Below are positions 41,601 to 55,430 of a DNA stretch of 64,000 bases, piece by piece. This stretch comes from Petrolisthes cinctipes. Its lineage: Eukaryota > Arthropoda > Malacostraca > Decapoda > Porcellanidae. The notes beneath the pieces were generated by a model. It was not told the DNA's origin and ran no database searches. It saw only the letters and a list, made by a program, of their open reading frames with translations. Positions within the stretch are counted from its first letter, which is position 1. The number at the start of each line of letters is the position of its first letter. Location of the stretch: contig JAWQEG010000360.1 in assembly GCA_033782935.1 (NCBI GenBank), forward strand, positions 992,001 through 1,056,000. Direction: 5' to 3'. The position numbers were made by a program, and so were the translations under genes.

Positions 41601-44012
41601 TTGTGCACCTAAAAGATCGATTTTCAGTATGTTTTGAGCATGTATTTTGAAAACACTCTAACACGAAGTAGGCATGTACAGATCGCTTCTGGGACCCCTA
41701 CATATCGAATTTTCGGGTGTTTTGGGACTGAATTTGAGATATCGACTTTTTGGCACATAAAAGATCGATTTTTAGCATATTTTTAGCCTATATTTTGAAA
41801 ATATTCTAGCACTGAGTAGGCATGTACAGATTGCTTCTGGGACCCCAAAATATTGAATTTTCGGGTGTTTTGAGCCTGAATTTGAGATATAAACGGGTAC
41901 AGAAGATACATGCACATATTGACTTTGGGCACCAAAAATATCGATTTTCAGTATGTTTTGGGCCTGAATTTTGAAAATACTCTAACACGGAGTAGGCATG
42001 TACAAATACCTTCTGGGACCTCTAAATATCGAATTTTCGGGTGTTTTGGGACTGAATTTGAGATATCGATTTTTTGGCACCTAAAATGTCGATTTTTAGC
42101 ATGTTTTTAGCCTATATTTTGAAAATATTCTAGCACTGTGTAGGCATGTACAGATTGCTTCTGTGACCCCAAAATATTGAATTTTCGGGTGTTTTGAGCC
42201 TGAATTTGAGATATAAACGGGTACAGAAGACACATGCCCATATTGACTTTTTGCATCAAAAATATCGATTTTCAGCATCTTTTGGGCCTGTATTTTGAAA
42301 ATACTCTAACACTGAGTAGGCATGTACAGATTGCTTCTGGGACTCCAAAATATTGAATTTTCGGGTGTTTTGAGCCTGAATTTGAGATATAAACGGGTAC
42401 AGAAGATACATTCACATATTGACTTTGGGCACCTAAAAGATCGATTTTCAGTATGTTTTTGGCCTGTATTTTGAAAATACTCTAACACGGAGTAGGCATG
42501 TACAGATACCTTCTGGGACCTCTAAATATCGAATTTTCGGGTGTTATGGGACTGAATTTGAGATATCGATTTTTTGGCACCTATAATATCGATTTTTAGC
42601 ATGTTTTTAGCCTATATTTTGAAAATATTATAGCACTGTGTAGGCATGTACAGATTGCTTCTGGGACCCCAAAATATTGAATTTTCGGGTGTTTTGAGCC
42701 TGAATTTGAGATATAAACGGGTACAGAAGATACATGCACATATTGACTTTGGGCACCAAAAATATCGATTTTCAGCATGTTTTGGGCCTGAATTTTGAAA
42801 ATACTCTAACACGAAGTAGGCATGTACAGATCGCTTCTGGGACCCCAAAATATTGAATTTTCGGGTGTTTTGAGCCTGAATTTGAGATATAAACGGGTAC
42901 AGAAGATGCATGCACATATCGACTTTTGGGCACCTAAAAGATCGATTTTCAGTATGTTTTTGGCCTGTATTTTGAAAATACTCTATCACGGAGTAGGCAT
43001 GTACAGATACCTTCTGGGACCTCTAAATATCGAATTTTCGGGTGATTTGGGACTGAATTTGAGATATCGATTTTTTGGCACCTAAAATGTCGATTTTTAG
43101 CATGTTTTTAGCCTATATTTTGAAAATATTCTAGCACTGTGTAGGCATGTACAGATTGCTTCTGGGACCCCAAAATATTGAATTTTCGGGTGTTTTGAGC
43201 CTGAATTTGATATATAAACAGGTACAGAAGATACATGCACATATTGACTTTGGGCATCTAAAATATCGATTTTCAGCATGTTTTGGGCCTGTATTTTGAA
43301 AATACTCTAACACTGAGTAGGCATGTACAGATTGCTTCTGGGACCCCAAAATATTGAATTTTCGGGTGTTTTGAGCCTGAATTTGAGATATAAACGGGTA
43401 CTGAAAATGCATACACATATCGACTTTTGTGCACCTAAAAGATTGATTTTCAGTATGTTTTGAGCATGTATTTTGAAAATACTCTAACACGGAGTAGGCA
43501 TGTACAGATCGCTTCTGGGACCCCAAAATATCGAATTGTCGGGTGTTTAGGGCCAGAATTTGAGATATAAACGGGTACAGAAGATGCATGCACATATCGA
43601 CTTTTTGGCACCTAAAAGATCGATTTTCAGTATGTTTTTGGCCTGTATTTTGAAAATACTCTAACACGGAGTAGGCATGTACAGATACCTTCTGGGACCT
43701 CTAAATATCGAATTTTCGGGTGTTTTGGGACTGAATTTGAGATATCGATTTTTTGGCTCCTAAAATGTCGATATTTAGCATGTTTTTAGCCTATATTTTG
43801 AAAATATTCTAGCACTGTGTAGGCATGTACAGATTGCTTCTGGGACCCCAAAATATTGAATTATCGGGTATTTTGAGCCTGAATTTGAGATATAAACGGG
43901 TACAGAAGATACATGCACATATTGACTTTGGGCATCTAAAATATCGATTTTCAGCATGTTTTTAGCCTATATTTTGAAAATATTCTAGCACTGTGTAGGC
44001 ATGTACAGATTG
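38651..44012. repeat. Mosaic block with three successive tetramers
   Basis: Short monomers start at 38651, 39152, 39830, 40508, 41185, 41686, 42010, 42510, 43011 and 43689. The spacings are 501, 678, 678, 677, 501, 324, 500, 501, 678 and 324. The 38651-39151 trimer matches 41185-41685 (offset 2,534). The 39152-40.1 kb part matches 43011-43.97 kb (offset 3,859). The 40.8-41.3 kb part matches 42.6-43.1 kb (offset 1,826). The rare variants TTGGCTCCTAAAATG and CGATATTTAGC mark 39894, 40572 and 43753. The pieces were shuffled in register, so the monomer order stays legal. Confidence 0.8.
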
Positions 44013-47000
44013 CTTCTGGGACCCCAAAATATCGAATTTTCGGGTGTTTTGGGACTGAATTTGAGATATCGACTTTTTGGCACCTAAAAGATCGATTTTT
44101 AGCATGTTTTTAGCCTATATTTTGAAAATATTCTAGCACTGAGTAGGCATGTACAGATTGCTTCTGGGAACCCAAAATATTGAATTTTCGGGTGTTTTGA
44201 GCCTGAATTTGAGATATAAACGGGTACATAAGATATATGCACATATTGACTTTGGGCACCAAAAATATCTATTTTCAGCATGTTTTGGGCCTGAATTTTG
44301 AAAATACTCTAACACGGAGTAGGCATGTACAGATCGCTTCTGGGACCCCAAAATATCGAATTTTCGGGTGTTTAGGGCCAGAATTTGAGATATAAACGGG
44401 TACAGAAGATGCATGCACATATCGACTTTTGGGCACCTAAAAGATCGATTTTCAGTATGTTTTTGGCCTGTATTTTGAAAATACTCTAACACGGAGTAGG
44501 CATGTACAGATACCTTCTGGGACCTCTAAATATCGATTTCTCGGGTGTTTTGGGACTGAATTTGAGATATCGATTTTTTGGCACCTAAAATGTCGATTTT
44601 TAGTATGTTTTTAGCCTATATTTTGAAAATATTCTAGCACTGTGTAGGCATGTACAGATTGCTTCTGGGACCCCAAAATATTGAATTTTCGGGTGTTTTG
44701 AGCCAGAATTTGAGATATAAACGGGTACAGAAGATGCATGCATATATTGACTTTGGGCACCAAAAATATCGATTTTCAGCATCTTTTGGGCCTGTATTTT
44801 GAAAATACTCTAACACTGAGTAGGCATGTACACATTGCTTCTGGGACCCCAAAATATTGAATTTTCGGGTGTTTTGAGCCTAAATTTGAGATATAAACGG
44901 GTACAGAAGATACTGTCACATATTGACTTTGGGCACCTAAAAGATCGATTTTCAGTATGTTTTTGGCCTGTATTTTGAAAATACTCTAACACGGAGTAGG
45001 CATGTACAGATACCTTCTGGGACCTCTAAATATCGAATTTTCGGGTGTTATGGGACTGAATTTGAGATATCGATTTTTTGGCACCTATAATATCGATTTT
45101 TAGCATGTTTTTAGCCTATATTTTGAAAATATTATAGCACTGTGTAGGCATGTACAGATTGCTTCTGGGACCCCAAAATATTGAATTCTCGGGTGTTTTG
45201 AGCCTGAATTTGAGATATAAACGGGTACAGAAGATACATGCACATATTGACTTTGGGCACCAAAAATATCGATTTTCAGCATCTTTTGGGCCTGTATTTT
45301 GAAAATACTCTAACACGGAGTAGGCATGTACAGATCGCTTCTGGGACCCCAAAATATCGAATTTTCGGGTGTTTAGGGCCAGAATTTGAGATATAAACGG
45401 GTACTTAAGAGGCATGCACATATCGACTTTTTGGCACCTAAAAGATCGATTTTCAGTATGTTTTTGGCCTGTATTTTGAAAATACTCTAACACGGAGTAG
45501 GCATGTACAGATACCTTCTGGGACCTCTAAATATCGAATTTTCGGGTGTTTTGGAACTGAATTTGAGATAACGATTTATTGGCACCTAAAATGTCGATTT
45601 TTAGCATCTTTTTAGCCTATATTTTGAAAATATTCTAGCACTGTGTAGGCATGTACAGATTGCTTCTGGGACCCCAAAATATTGAATTATCGGGTATTTT
45701 GAGCCTGAATTTGAGATATAAACGGGTACAGAAGATACATGCACATATTGACTTTGGGCATCTAAAATATCGATTTTCAGCATGTTTTGGGCCTGTATTT
45801 TGAAAATACTCTAACACTGAGTAGGCATGTACAGATTGCTTCTGGGACCCCAAAATATTGAATTTTCGGGTGTTTTGAGCCTGAATTTGAGATATAAACG
45901 GGTACAGAAGATGCATGCACATATCGACTTTTGGGCACCTAAAAGATCGATTTTCAGTATGTTTTTGGCCTGTATTTTGAAAATACTCTAACATGGAGTA
46001 GGCATGTACAGATCGCTTCTGGGACCCCTAAATATCGAATTTTCGGGTGTTATGGGACTGAATTTGAGATATCGATTTTTTGGCACCTATAATATCGATT
46101 TTTAGCATGTTTTTAGCCTATATTTTGAAAATATTCTAGCACTGAGTAGGCATATACAGATTGCTTCTGGGACCCCAAAATATTGAATTTTCGGGTGTTT
46201 TGAGCCTGAATTTGAGATATAAACGGGTACAGAAGATACATGCACATATTGACTTTGGGCACCAAAAATATCGATTTTCAGCATGTTTTGGGCCTGAATT
46301 TTGAAAATACTCTAACACGGAGTAGGCATGTACAGATTGCTTCTGGGACCCCTAAATATCGAATTTACGGGTGTTTTGGGACTGAATTTGAGATATCGAC
46401 TTTTTGGCACCTAAAAGATCGATTTTTAGCATGTTTTTAGCCAATATTTTGAAAATATTCTAGCACTGAGTAGGCATGTACAGATTGCTTCTGTGACCCC
46501 AAAATATTGAATTTTCGGGTGTTTTGAGCCTGAATTTGAGATATAAACGGGTACAGAAGATACATGCACATATTGACTTTGGGCACCAAAAATATCGATT
46601 TTCAGCATGTTTTGGGCCTGAATTTTGAAAATACTCTAACACGGAGTAGGCATGTACAGATCGCTTCTGGGACACCAAAATATCGAATTTTCGGGTGTTT
46701 AGGGCCAGAATTTGAGATATAAACGGGTACAGAAGATGCATGCACATATCGACTTTTGGGCACCTAAAAGATCGATTTTCAGTATGTTTTTGGCCTGTAT
46801 TTTGAAAATACTCTAACACGGAGTAAGCATGTACAGATACCTTCTGGGACCTCTAAATATCGAATTTTCGGGTGTTTTGGGACTGAATTTGAGATATCGA
46901 GTTTTTGGCACCTAAAATGTCGATTTTTAGCATGTTTTTAGCCTATATTTTGAAAATATTCTAGCACTGTGTAGGCATGTACAGATTGCTTCTGGGACCC

Positions 47001-50000
47001 CAAAATATTGAATTTTCGGGTGTTTTGAGCCTGAATTTGAAATATAAACGGGTACAGAAGATACATGCACATATTGACTTTGGGCATCTAAAATATCGAT
47101 TTTCAGCATGTTTTGGGCCTGTATTTTGAAAATACTCTAACACTGAGTAGGCATGTACAGATTGCTTCTGGGACCCCAAAATATTGAATTTTCGGGTGTT
47201 TTGAGCCTGAATTTGAGATATAAACGGGTACTGAAGATGCATGCACATATCGACTTTTGTGCACCTAAAAGATCGATTTTCAGTATGTTTTGAGCATGTA
47301 TTTTGAAAATACTCTAACACGGAGTAGGCATGTACAGATCGCTTCTGGGACCCCTAAATATCGAATTTTCGGGTGTTTTGGGACTGAATTTGAGATATCG
47401 ACTTTTTGGCACCTAAAAGATCGATTTTTAGCATGTTTTTAGCCTATATTTTGAAAATATTCTAGCACTGAGTAGGCATGTACAGATTGCTTCTGGGACC
47501 CCAAAATATTGAATTTTCGGGTGTTTTGAGCCTGAATTTGAGATATAAACGGGTACAGAAGATACATGCACATATTGACTTTGGGCACCAAAAATATCGA
47601 TTTTCAGCATGTTTTGGGCCTGAATTTTGAAAATACTCTAACACGAAGTAGGCATGTACAGATCGCTTCTGGGACCCCAAAATATCGAATTTTCGGGTGT
47701 TTAGGTCCAGAATTTGAGATATAAACGGTTACAGAAGATGCATGCACATATCGACTTTTGGGCACCTAAAAGATCGATTTTCAGTATGTTTTTGGTCTGT
47801 ATTTTGAAAATACTCTATCACGGAGTAGGCATGTACAGATACCTTCTGGGACCTCTAAATATCGAATTTTCGGGTGTTTTGGGACTGAATTTGAGATATC
47901 GATTTTTTGGCACCTAAAATGTCGATTTTCAGCATGTTTTTAGCCTATATTTTGATAATATTCTAGCACTGTATAGGCATGTACAGATTGCTTCTGGGAC
48001 CCCAAAATATTGAATTTTCGGGTGTTTTGAGCCTGAATTTGATATTTAAACGGGTACAGAAGATACATGCACATATTGACTTTGGGCATCTAAAATATCG
48101 ATTTTCAGCATGTTTTGGGACTGTATTTTGAAAATACTCTAACACTGAGTAGGCATGTACAGATTGCTTCTGGGACCCCAAAATATTGAATTTTCGGGTG
48201 TTTTGAGCCTGAATTTGAGATATAAACGGGTACTGAAGATGCATACACATATCGACTTTTGTGCACCTAAAAGATCGATTTTCAGTATGTTTTGAGCATG
48301 TATTTTGAAAAAACTCTAACACGGAGTAGGCATGTACAGATCGCTTCTGGGACCCCTAAATATCGAATTGTCGGGTGTTTTGGGACTGAATTTGAGATAT
48401 CGACTTTTTGGCACCTAAAAGATCGATTTTTAGCATGTTTTTAGCCTATATTTTGAAAATATTCTAGCACTGTACAGATTGCTTCTGGGACCCCAAAATA
48501 TTAAATTTTCGGGTGTTTTGAGCCTGAATTTGAGATATAAACGGGTACAGAAGATGAATGCACATATTGACTTTGGGCACCAAAAATATCGATTTTCAGC
48601 ATGTTTTGGGCCTGAATTTTGAAAATACTCTAACACGGAGTAGGCATGTACAGATCGCTTCTGGGACCCCAAAATATCGAATTTTCGGGTGTTTAGGGCC
48701 AGAATTTGAGATATAAACGGGTACAGAAGATGCATGCACATATCGACTTTTGGGCATCTAAAATATCGATTTTCAGCATGTTTTGGGCCTGTATTTTGAA
48801 AATACTCTAACACTGAGTAGGCATGTACAGATTGCTTCTGGGACCCCAAAATATTGAATTTTCGGGTGTTTTGAGCCTGAATTTGAGATATAAACGAATA
48901 CTGAAGATGCATGCACATATCGACTTTTGTGCACCTAAATGATCGATTTTCAGTATGTTTTGAGCATGTATTTTGAAAATACTCTAACACGGAGTAGGCA
49001 TGTACAGATACCTTCTGGGACCTCTAAATATCGAATTTTCGGGTGTTTTGGGACTGAATTTGAGATATCGATTTTTGGCACCTAAAATGTCGATTTTTAG
49101 CATGTTTTTAGCCTATATTTTGAAAATATTCTAGCACTGTGTAGGCATGTACAGATTGCTTCTGGAACCCCAAAATATTGAATTTTCGGGTGTTTTGAGC
49201 CTGAATTTGAGATATAAACGGGTACAGAAGATACATGCACATATTGACTTTGGGCATCTAAAATATCGATTTTCAGCATGTTTTGGGCCTGTATTTTGAA
49301 AATACTCTAACACTGTACAGATTGCTTCTGGGACCCCAAAATATTGAATTTTCGGGTGTTTTGAGCCTGAATTTGAGATATAAACGGGTACTGAAGATGC
49401 ATGCACATATCAACTTTTGTGCACCTAAAAGATCGATTTTCAGTATGTTTTGAGCATGTATTTTGAAAATACTCTAACACGGAGTAGGCATGTACAGATC
49501 GGTTCTGGGACCCCAAAATATCGAATTTTTGGGTGTTTTGGGACTGAATTTGAGATATCGACTTTTTGGCACCTAAAAGATCGATTTTTAGCATGATTTT
49601 AGCCTATATTTTGAAAATTTTCTAGCACTGAGTAGGCATGTACAGATTGCTTCTGGGACCCCAAAATATTGAATTTTCGGATGTTTTGAGCCTGAATTTG
49701 AGATATAAACGGGTACAGAAGATACATGCACATATTGACTTTGGGCACCAAAAATATCGATTTTCAGCATGTTTTGGGCCTGAATTTTGAAAATACTCTA
49801 ACACGGAGTAGGCATGTACAGATCGCTTCTGGGACCCCAAAATATCGAATTTTCGGGTGTTTAGGGACAGAATTTGAGATATAAACGGGTACAGAAGATG
49901 CATGCACATATCGACTTTTGGGCACCTAAAAGATCGATTTTCAGTATGTTTTTGGCCTGTATTTTGAAAATACTCTAACACGGAATAGGCATGTACAGAT

Positions 50001-50185
50001 ACCTTCTGGGACCTCTAAATATCGAATTTAGAATTTCGGGTGTTTAGGGACAGAATTTGAGATATAAACGGGTACAGAAGATGCATGCACATATCGACTT
50101 TTGGGCACCTAAAAGATCGATTTTCAGTATGTTTTTGGCCTGTATTTTGAAAATACTCTAACACGGAATAGGCATGTACAGATAC
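44013..50185. repeat. Mostly regular trimer block ending in a chimera
   Basis: Short monomers start at 44013, 44514, 45014, 45515, 46016, 46340, 46841, 47342, 47843, 48344, 49012 and 49502. The spacings are mainly 500-501, with 324 at 46016, 668 at 48344, 490 at 49012 and 684 at 49502. The M1-M2 dimer at 46016-46339 carries the GCATATACAG marker at 46150, otherwise seen only at 14116 and 16294, each time in the same kind of dimer. The block ends with a 183-bp hybrid monomer at 50003-50185. Confidence 0.78.
50003..50185. repeat. 183-bp hybrid monomer with an out-of-register junction
   Basis: The unit starts as M1a (CTTCTGGGACCTCTAAATAT). At about 50021-50036 it reads CGAATTTAGAATTTCGGG, where all other monomers have CGAATTTTCGGG. 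It then continues as M3a (TTTAGGGACAGAATTTG and the full 29-bp segment). The TTTAGGGACAG variant and the CGGAATAGG tail both occur 183 bp earlier (49861 and 49981), so this is a local tandem copy of the preceding M3a. The additional AGAATTT shows the join was not in perfect register. Confidence 0.85.
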
Positions 50186-53100
50186 CTTCTGGGACCTCTA
50201 AATATCGAATTTTCGGGTGTTTTGGGACTGAATTTGAGATATCGATTTTTTGGCACCTAAAATGTCGATTTTTAGCATGTTTTTAGCCTATATTTTGAAA
50301 ATATTCTAGCACTGTGTAGGCATGTACAGATTGCTTATGGGACCCCAAAATATTGAATTTTCGGGTGTTTTGAGCCTGAATTTGAGATATAAACGGGTAC
50401 AGAAGATACATGCACATATTGACTTTTTGCAACAAAAATATCGATTTTCAGCATCTTTTGGGCCTGTATTTTGAAAATACTCTAACACTGAGTAGGCATG
50501 TACAGATTGCTTCTGGGACCCCAAAATATTGAATTTTCGGGTGTTTTGAGCCTGAATTTGAGATATAAACGGGTACTGAAGATGCATGCACATATCGACT
50601 TTTGTGCACCTAAAAGATCGATTTTCAGTATGTTTTGAGCATGTATTTTGAAAATACTCTAACACGGAGTAGGCATGTACAGATCGCTTCTGGGACCCCT
50701 AAATATCGAATTTTCGGGTGTTTTGGGACTGAATTTGAGATATCGACTTTTTGGCACATAAAAGATCGATTTTTAGCATGTTTTTAGCCTATATTTTGAA
50801 AATATTCTAGCACTGTACAGATTGCTTCTGGGACCCCAAAATATTGAATTTTCGGGTGTTTTGAGCCTGAATTTGAGATATAAACGGGTACAGAAGATAC
50901 ATGCACATATTGACTTTGGGCATCTAAAATATCGATTTTCAGCATGTTTTGGGCCTGTATTTTGAAAATACTCTAACACTGAGTAGGCATGTACAGATTG
51001 CTTCTGGGACCCCAAAATATTGAATTTTCGGGTGTTTTGAGCCTGAATTTGAGATATAAACGGATACTGAAGATGCATGCACATATCGACTTTTGTGCAC
51101 CTAAAAGATCGATTTTCAGTATGTTTTGAGCATGTATTTTGAAAATACTCTAACACCGAGTAGGCATGTACAGATCGCTTCTGGGACCCCTAAATATCGA
51201 ATTTTCGGGTGTTTTGGGACTGAATTTGAGATATCGACTTTTTGGCACCTAAAAGATCGATTTTTAGCATGTTTTTAGCCTATATTTTGAAAATATTCTA
51301 GCACTGTACAGATTGCTTCTGGGACCCCAAAATATTGAATTTTTGGGTGTTTTGAGCCTGAATTTGAGATATAAACGGGTACAGAAGATACATGCACATA
51401 TTGACTTTGGGCACCAAAAATATCGATTTTCAGCATGTTTTGGGCCTGAATTTTGAAAATACTCTAACACGGAGTAGGCATGTACAGATCGCTTCTGGGA
51501 CCCCAAAATATCGAATTTTCGGGTGTTTAGGGCCAGAATTTGAGATATAAACGGGTACAGAAGATGCATGCACATATCGACTTTTGGGCACCTAAAAGAT
51601 CGATTTTCAGTATGTTTTTGGCCTGTATTTTGAAAATACTCTAACACGGAATAGGCATGTACAGATACCTTCTGGGACCTCTAAATATCGATTTTTCGGG
51701 TGTTTTGGGACTGAATTTGAGATATCGATTTTTTGGCACCTAAAATGTCGATTTTTAGCATGTTTTTAGCCTATATTTTGAAAATATTCTAGCACTGTGT
51801 AGGCATGTACAGATTGCTTCTGGGACCCCAAAATATTGAATTTTCGGGTGTTTTGAGCCTGAATTTGAGATATAAACGGGTACAGAAGATACATGCACAT
51901 ATTGACTTTTTGCAACAAAAATATCGATTTTCAGCATGTTTTGGGCCTGTATTTTGAAAATACTCTAACACTGAGTAGGCATGTACAGATTGCTTCTGGG
52001 ACCCCAAAATATTGAATTTTCGGGTGTTTTGAGCCTGAATTTGAGATATAAACGGGTACTGAAGATGCATGCACATATCGACTTTTGTGCACCTAAAAGA
52101 TCGATTTTCAGTATGTTTTGAGCATGTATTTTGAAAATACTCTAACACCGAGTAGGCATGTACAGATCGCTTCTGGGACCCCTAAATATCGAATTTTCTG
52201 GTGTTTTGGGACTGAATTTGAGATATCGACTTTTTGGCACCTAAAAGATCGATTTTTAGCATGTTTTTAGCCTATATTTTGAAAATATTCTAGCACTGAG
52301 TAGGCATGTACAGATCGCTTCTGGGACCCCAAAATATCGAATTTTCGGGTGTTTAGGTCCAGAATTTGAGATATAAACGGGTACAGAAGATGCATGCACA
52401 TATCGACTTTTGGGCACCTAAAAGATCGATTTTCAGTATGTTTTTGGCCTGTATTTTGAAAATACTCTAACACGGAGTAGGCATGTACAGATACCTTCTG
52501 GGACTTCTAAATATCGAATTTTCGGGTGTTTTGGGACTGAATTTGAGATATCGATTTTTTGGCACCTAAAATGTCGATTTTTAGCATGTTTTTAGACTAT
52601 ATTTTGAAAAAATTCTAGCACTGTGTAGGCATGTACAGATTGCTTCTGGGACCCCAAAATATTGAATTTTCGGGTGTTTTGAGCCTGAATTTGAGATATA
52701 AACGGGTACAGAAGATACATGCACATATTGACTTTGGGCATCTAAAATATCGATTTTCAGAATGTTTTGGGCCTGAATTTTGAAAATACTCTAACACGGA
52801 GTAGGCATGTACAGATCGCTTCTGGGACCCCAAAATATCGAATTTTCGGGTGTTTAGGGCCAGAATTTGAGATATAAACGGGTACAGAAGATGCATGCAC
52901 ATATCGACTTTTGGGCACCTAAAAGATCGATTTTCAGTATGTTTTTGGCCTGTATTTTGAAAATACTCTAACACGGAATAGGCATGTACAGATACCTTCT
53001 GGGACCTCTAAATATCGAATTTTCGGGTGTTTTGGGACTGAATTTGAGATATCGATTTTTTGGCACCTAAAATGTCGATTTTTAGCATGTTTTTAGCCTA

Positions 53101-53470
53101 TATTTTGAAAATATTCTAGCACTGTGTAGGCATGTACAGATTGCTTCTGGGACCCCAAAATATTGAATTTTCGGGTGTTTTGAGCCTGAATTTGAGATAT
53201 AAACGGGTACAGAAGATACATGCACATATTGACTTTTTGCAACAAAAATATCGATTTTCAGCATGTTTTGGGCCTGTATTTTGAAAATACTCTAACACTG
53301 AGTAGGCATGTACAGATTGCTTCTGGGACCCCAAAATATTGAATTTTCGGGTGTTTTGAGCCTGAATTTGAGATATAAACGGGTACTGAAGATGCATGCA
53401 CATATCGACTTTTGTGCACCTAAAAGATCGATTTTCAGTATGTTTTGAGCATGTATTTTGAAAATACTCT
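50186..53470. repeat. Trimer block preceding the 1,960-bp duplication
   Basis: Short monomers start at 50186, 50687, 51178, 51669, 52170, 52495 and 52996. The spacings are 501, 491, 491, 501, 325, 501 and 501. Two M2 copies have CTTTTTGCAACAAAAATATC (near 50425 and 51906), a variant characteristic of 50-61 kb. The M1b-M3a dimer at 52170-52494 is the first of the M2-less dimers that punctuate the rest of the window. Confidence 0.78.
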
Positions 53471-55430
53471 AACACGGAGAAGGCATGTACAGATCGCTTC
53501 TGGGACCCCTAAATATCGAATTTTCGGGTGTTTTGGGACTGAATTTGAGATATCGACTTTTTGGCACATAAAAGATCGATTTTTAGCATGTTTTTAGCCT
53601 ATATTTTGAAAATATTCTAGCACTGTACAGATTGCTTCTGGGACCCCAAAATATTGAATTTTCGGGTGTTTTGAGCCTGAATTTGAGATATAAACGGATA
53701 CTGAAGATGCATGCACATATCGACTTTTGTGCACCTAAAAGATCGATTTTCAGTATGTTTTGAGCATGTATTTTGAAAATACTCTAACACCGAGTAGGCA
53801 TGTACAGATCGCTTCTGGGACCCCTAAATATCGAATTTTCTGGTGTTTTGGGACTGAATTTGAGATATCGACTTTTTGGCACCTAAAAGATCGATTTTTA
53901 GCATGTTTTTAGCCTATATTTTGAAAATATTCTAGCACTGAGTAGGCATGTACAGATCGCTTCTGGGACCCCAAAATATCGAATTTTCGGGTGTTTAGGG
54001 CCAGAATTTGAGATATAAACGGGTACAGAAGATGCATGCACATATCGACTTTTGGGCACCTAAAAGATCGATTTTCAGTATGTTTTTGGCCTGTATTTTG
54101 AAAATACTCTAACACGGAGTAGGCATGTACAGATACCTTCTGGTACTTCTAAATATCGAATTTTCGGGTGTTTTGGGACTGAATTTGAGATATCGATTTT
54201 TTGGCACCTAAAATGTCGATTTTTAGCATGTTTTTAGCCTATATTTTGAAAATATTCTAGCACTGTGTAGGCATGTACAGATTGCTTCTGGGACCCCAAA
54301 ATATTGAATTTTCGGGTGTTTTGAGCCTGAATTTGAGATATAAACGGGTACAGAAGATACATGCACATATTGACTTTGGGCATCTAAAATATCGATTTTC
54401 AGCATGTTTTGGGCCTGTATTTTGAAAATACTCTAACACTGAGTAGGCATGTACAGATTGCTTCTGGGACCCCAAAATATTGAATTTTCGGGTGTTTTGA
54501 GCCTGAATTTGAGATATAAACGGGTACTGAAGATGCATGCACATATCGACTTTTGTGCACCTAAAAGATCGATTTTCAGTATGTTTTGAGCATGTATTTT
54601 GAAAATACTCTAACACGGAGTAGGCATGTACAGATCGCTTCTGGGACCCCTAAATATCGAATTTTCGGGTGTTTTGGGACTGAATTTGAGATATCGACTT
54701 TTTGGCACCTAAAAGATCGATTTTTAGCATGTTTTTAGCCTATATTTTGAAAATATTCTAGCACTGTACAGATTGCTTCTGGGACCCCAAAATATTGAAT
54801 TTTTGGGTGTTTTGAGCCTGAATTTAAGATATAAACGGGTACAGAAGATACATGCACATATTGACTTTGTGCACCAAAAATATCGATTTTCAGCATGTTT
54901 TGGGCCTGAATTTTGAAAATACTCTAACACGGAGTAGGCATGTACAGATCGCTTCTGGGACCCCAAAATATCGAATTTTCGGGTGTTTAGGGCCAGAATT
55001 TGAGATATAAACGGGTACAGAAGATGCATGCACATATCGACTTTTGGGCACCTAAAAGATCGATTTTCAGTATGTTTTTGGCCTGTATTTTGAAAATACT
55101 CTAACACGGAATAGGCATGTACAGATACCTTCTGGGACCTCTAAATATCGAATTTTCGGGTGTTTTGGGACTGAATTTGAGATATCGATTTTTTGGCACC
55201 TAAAATGTCGATTTTTAGCATGTTTTTATAAAGCCTATATTTTGAAAATATTCTAGCACTGTGTAGGCATGTACAGATTGCTTCTGGGACCCCAAAATAT
55301 TGAATTTTCGGGTGTTTTGAGCCTGAATTTGAGATATAAACGGGTACAGAAGATACATGCACATATTGACTTTTTGCAACAAAAATATCGATTTTCAGCA
55401 TCTTTTGGGCCTGTATTTTGAAAATACTCT
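53471..55430. repeat. 1,960-bp tandem duplication, copy 1
   Basis: It starts at CACGGAGAAGGC (an unusual AGAAGG tail, 53471) and runs to the matching point at 55430. Short monomers start at 53497, 53812, 54137, 54638 and 55129, with spacings 315, 325, 501, 491 and 328. It holds a private 4-bp insertion, TTTTTATAAAGCC for the usual TTTTTAGCC, at 55223. I found no difference from copy 2 in the markers checked, although I could not run a base-by-base alignment. Confidence 0.85.

Noticed and set aside
55223..55235. TATAAAG as a TATA-box promoter
   Set aside because: It is a 4-bp insertion in a monomer, present twice only because the surrounding 1,960 bp was duplicated, with no gene downstream.
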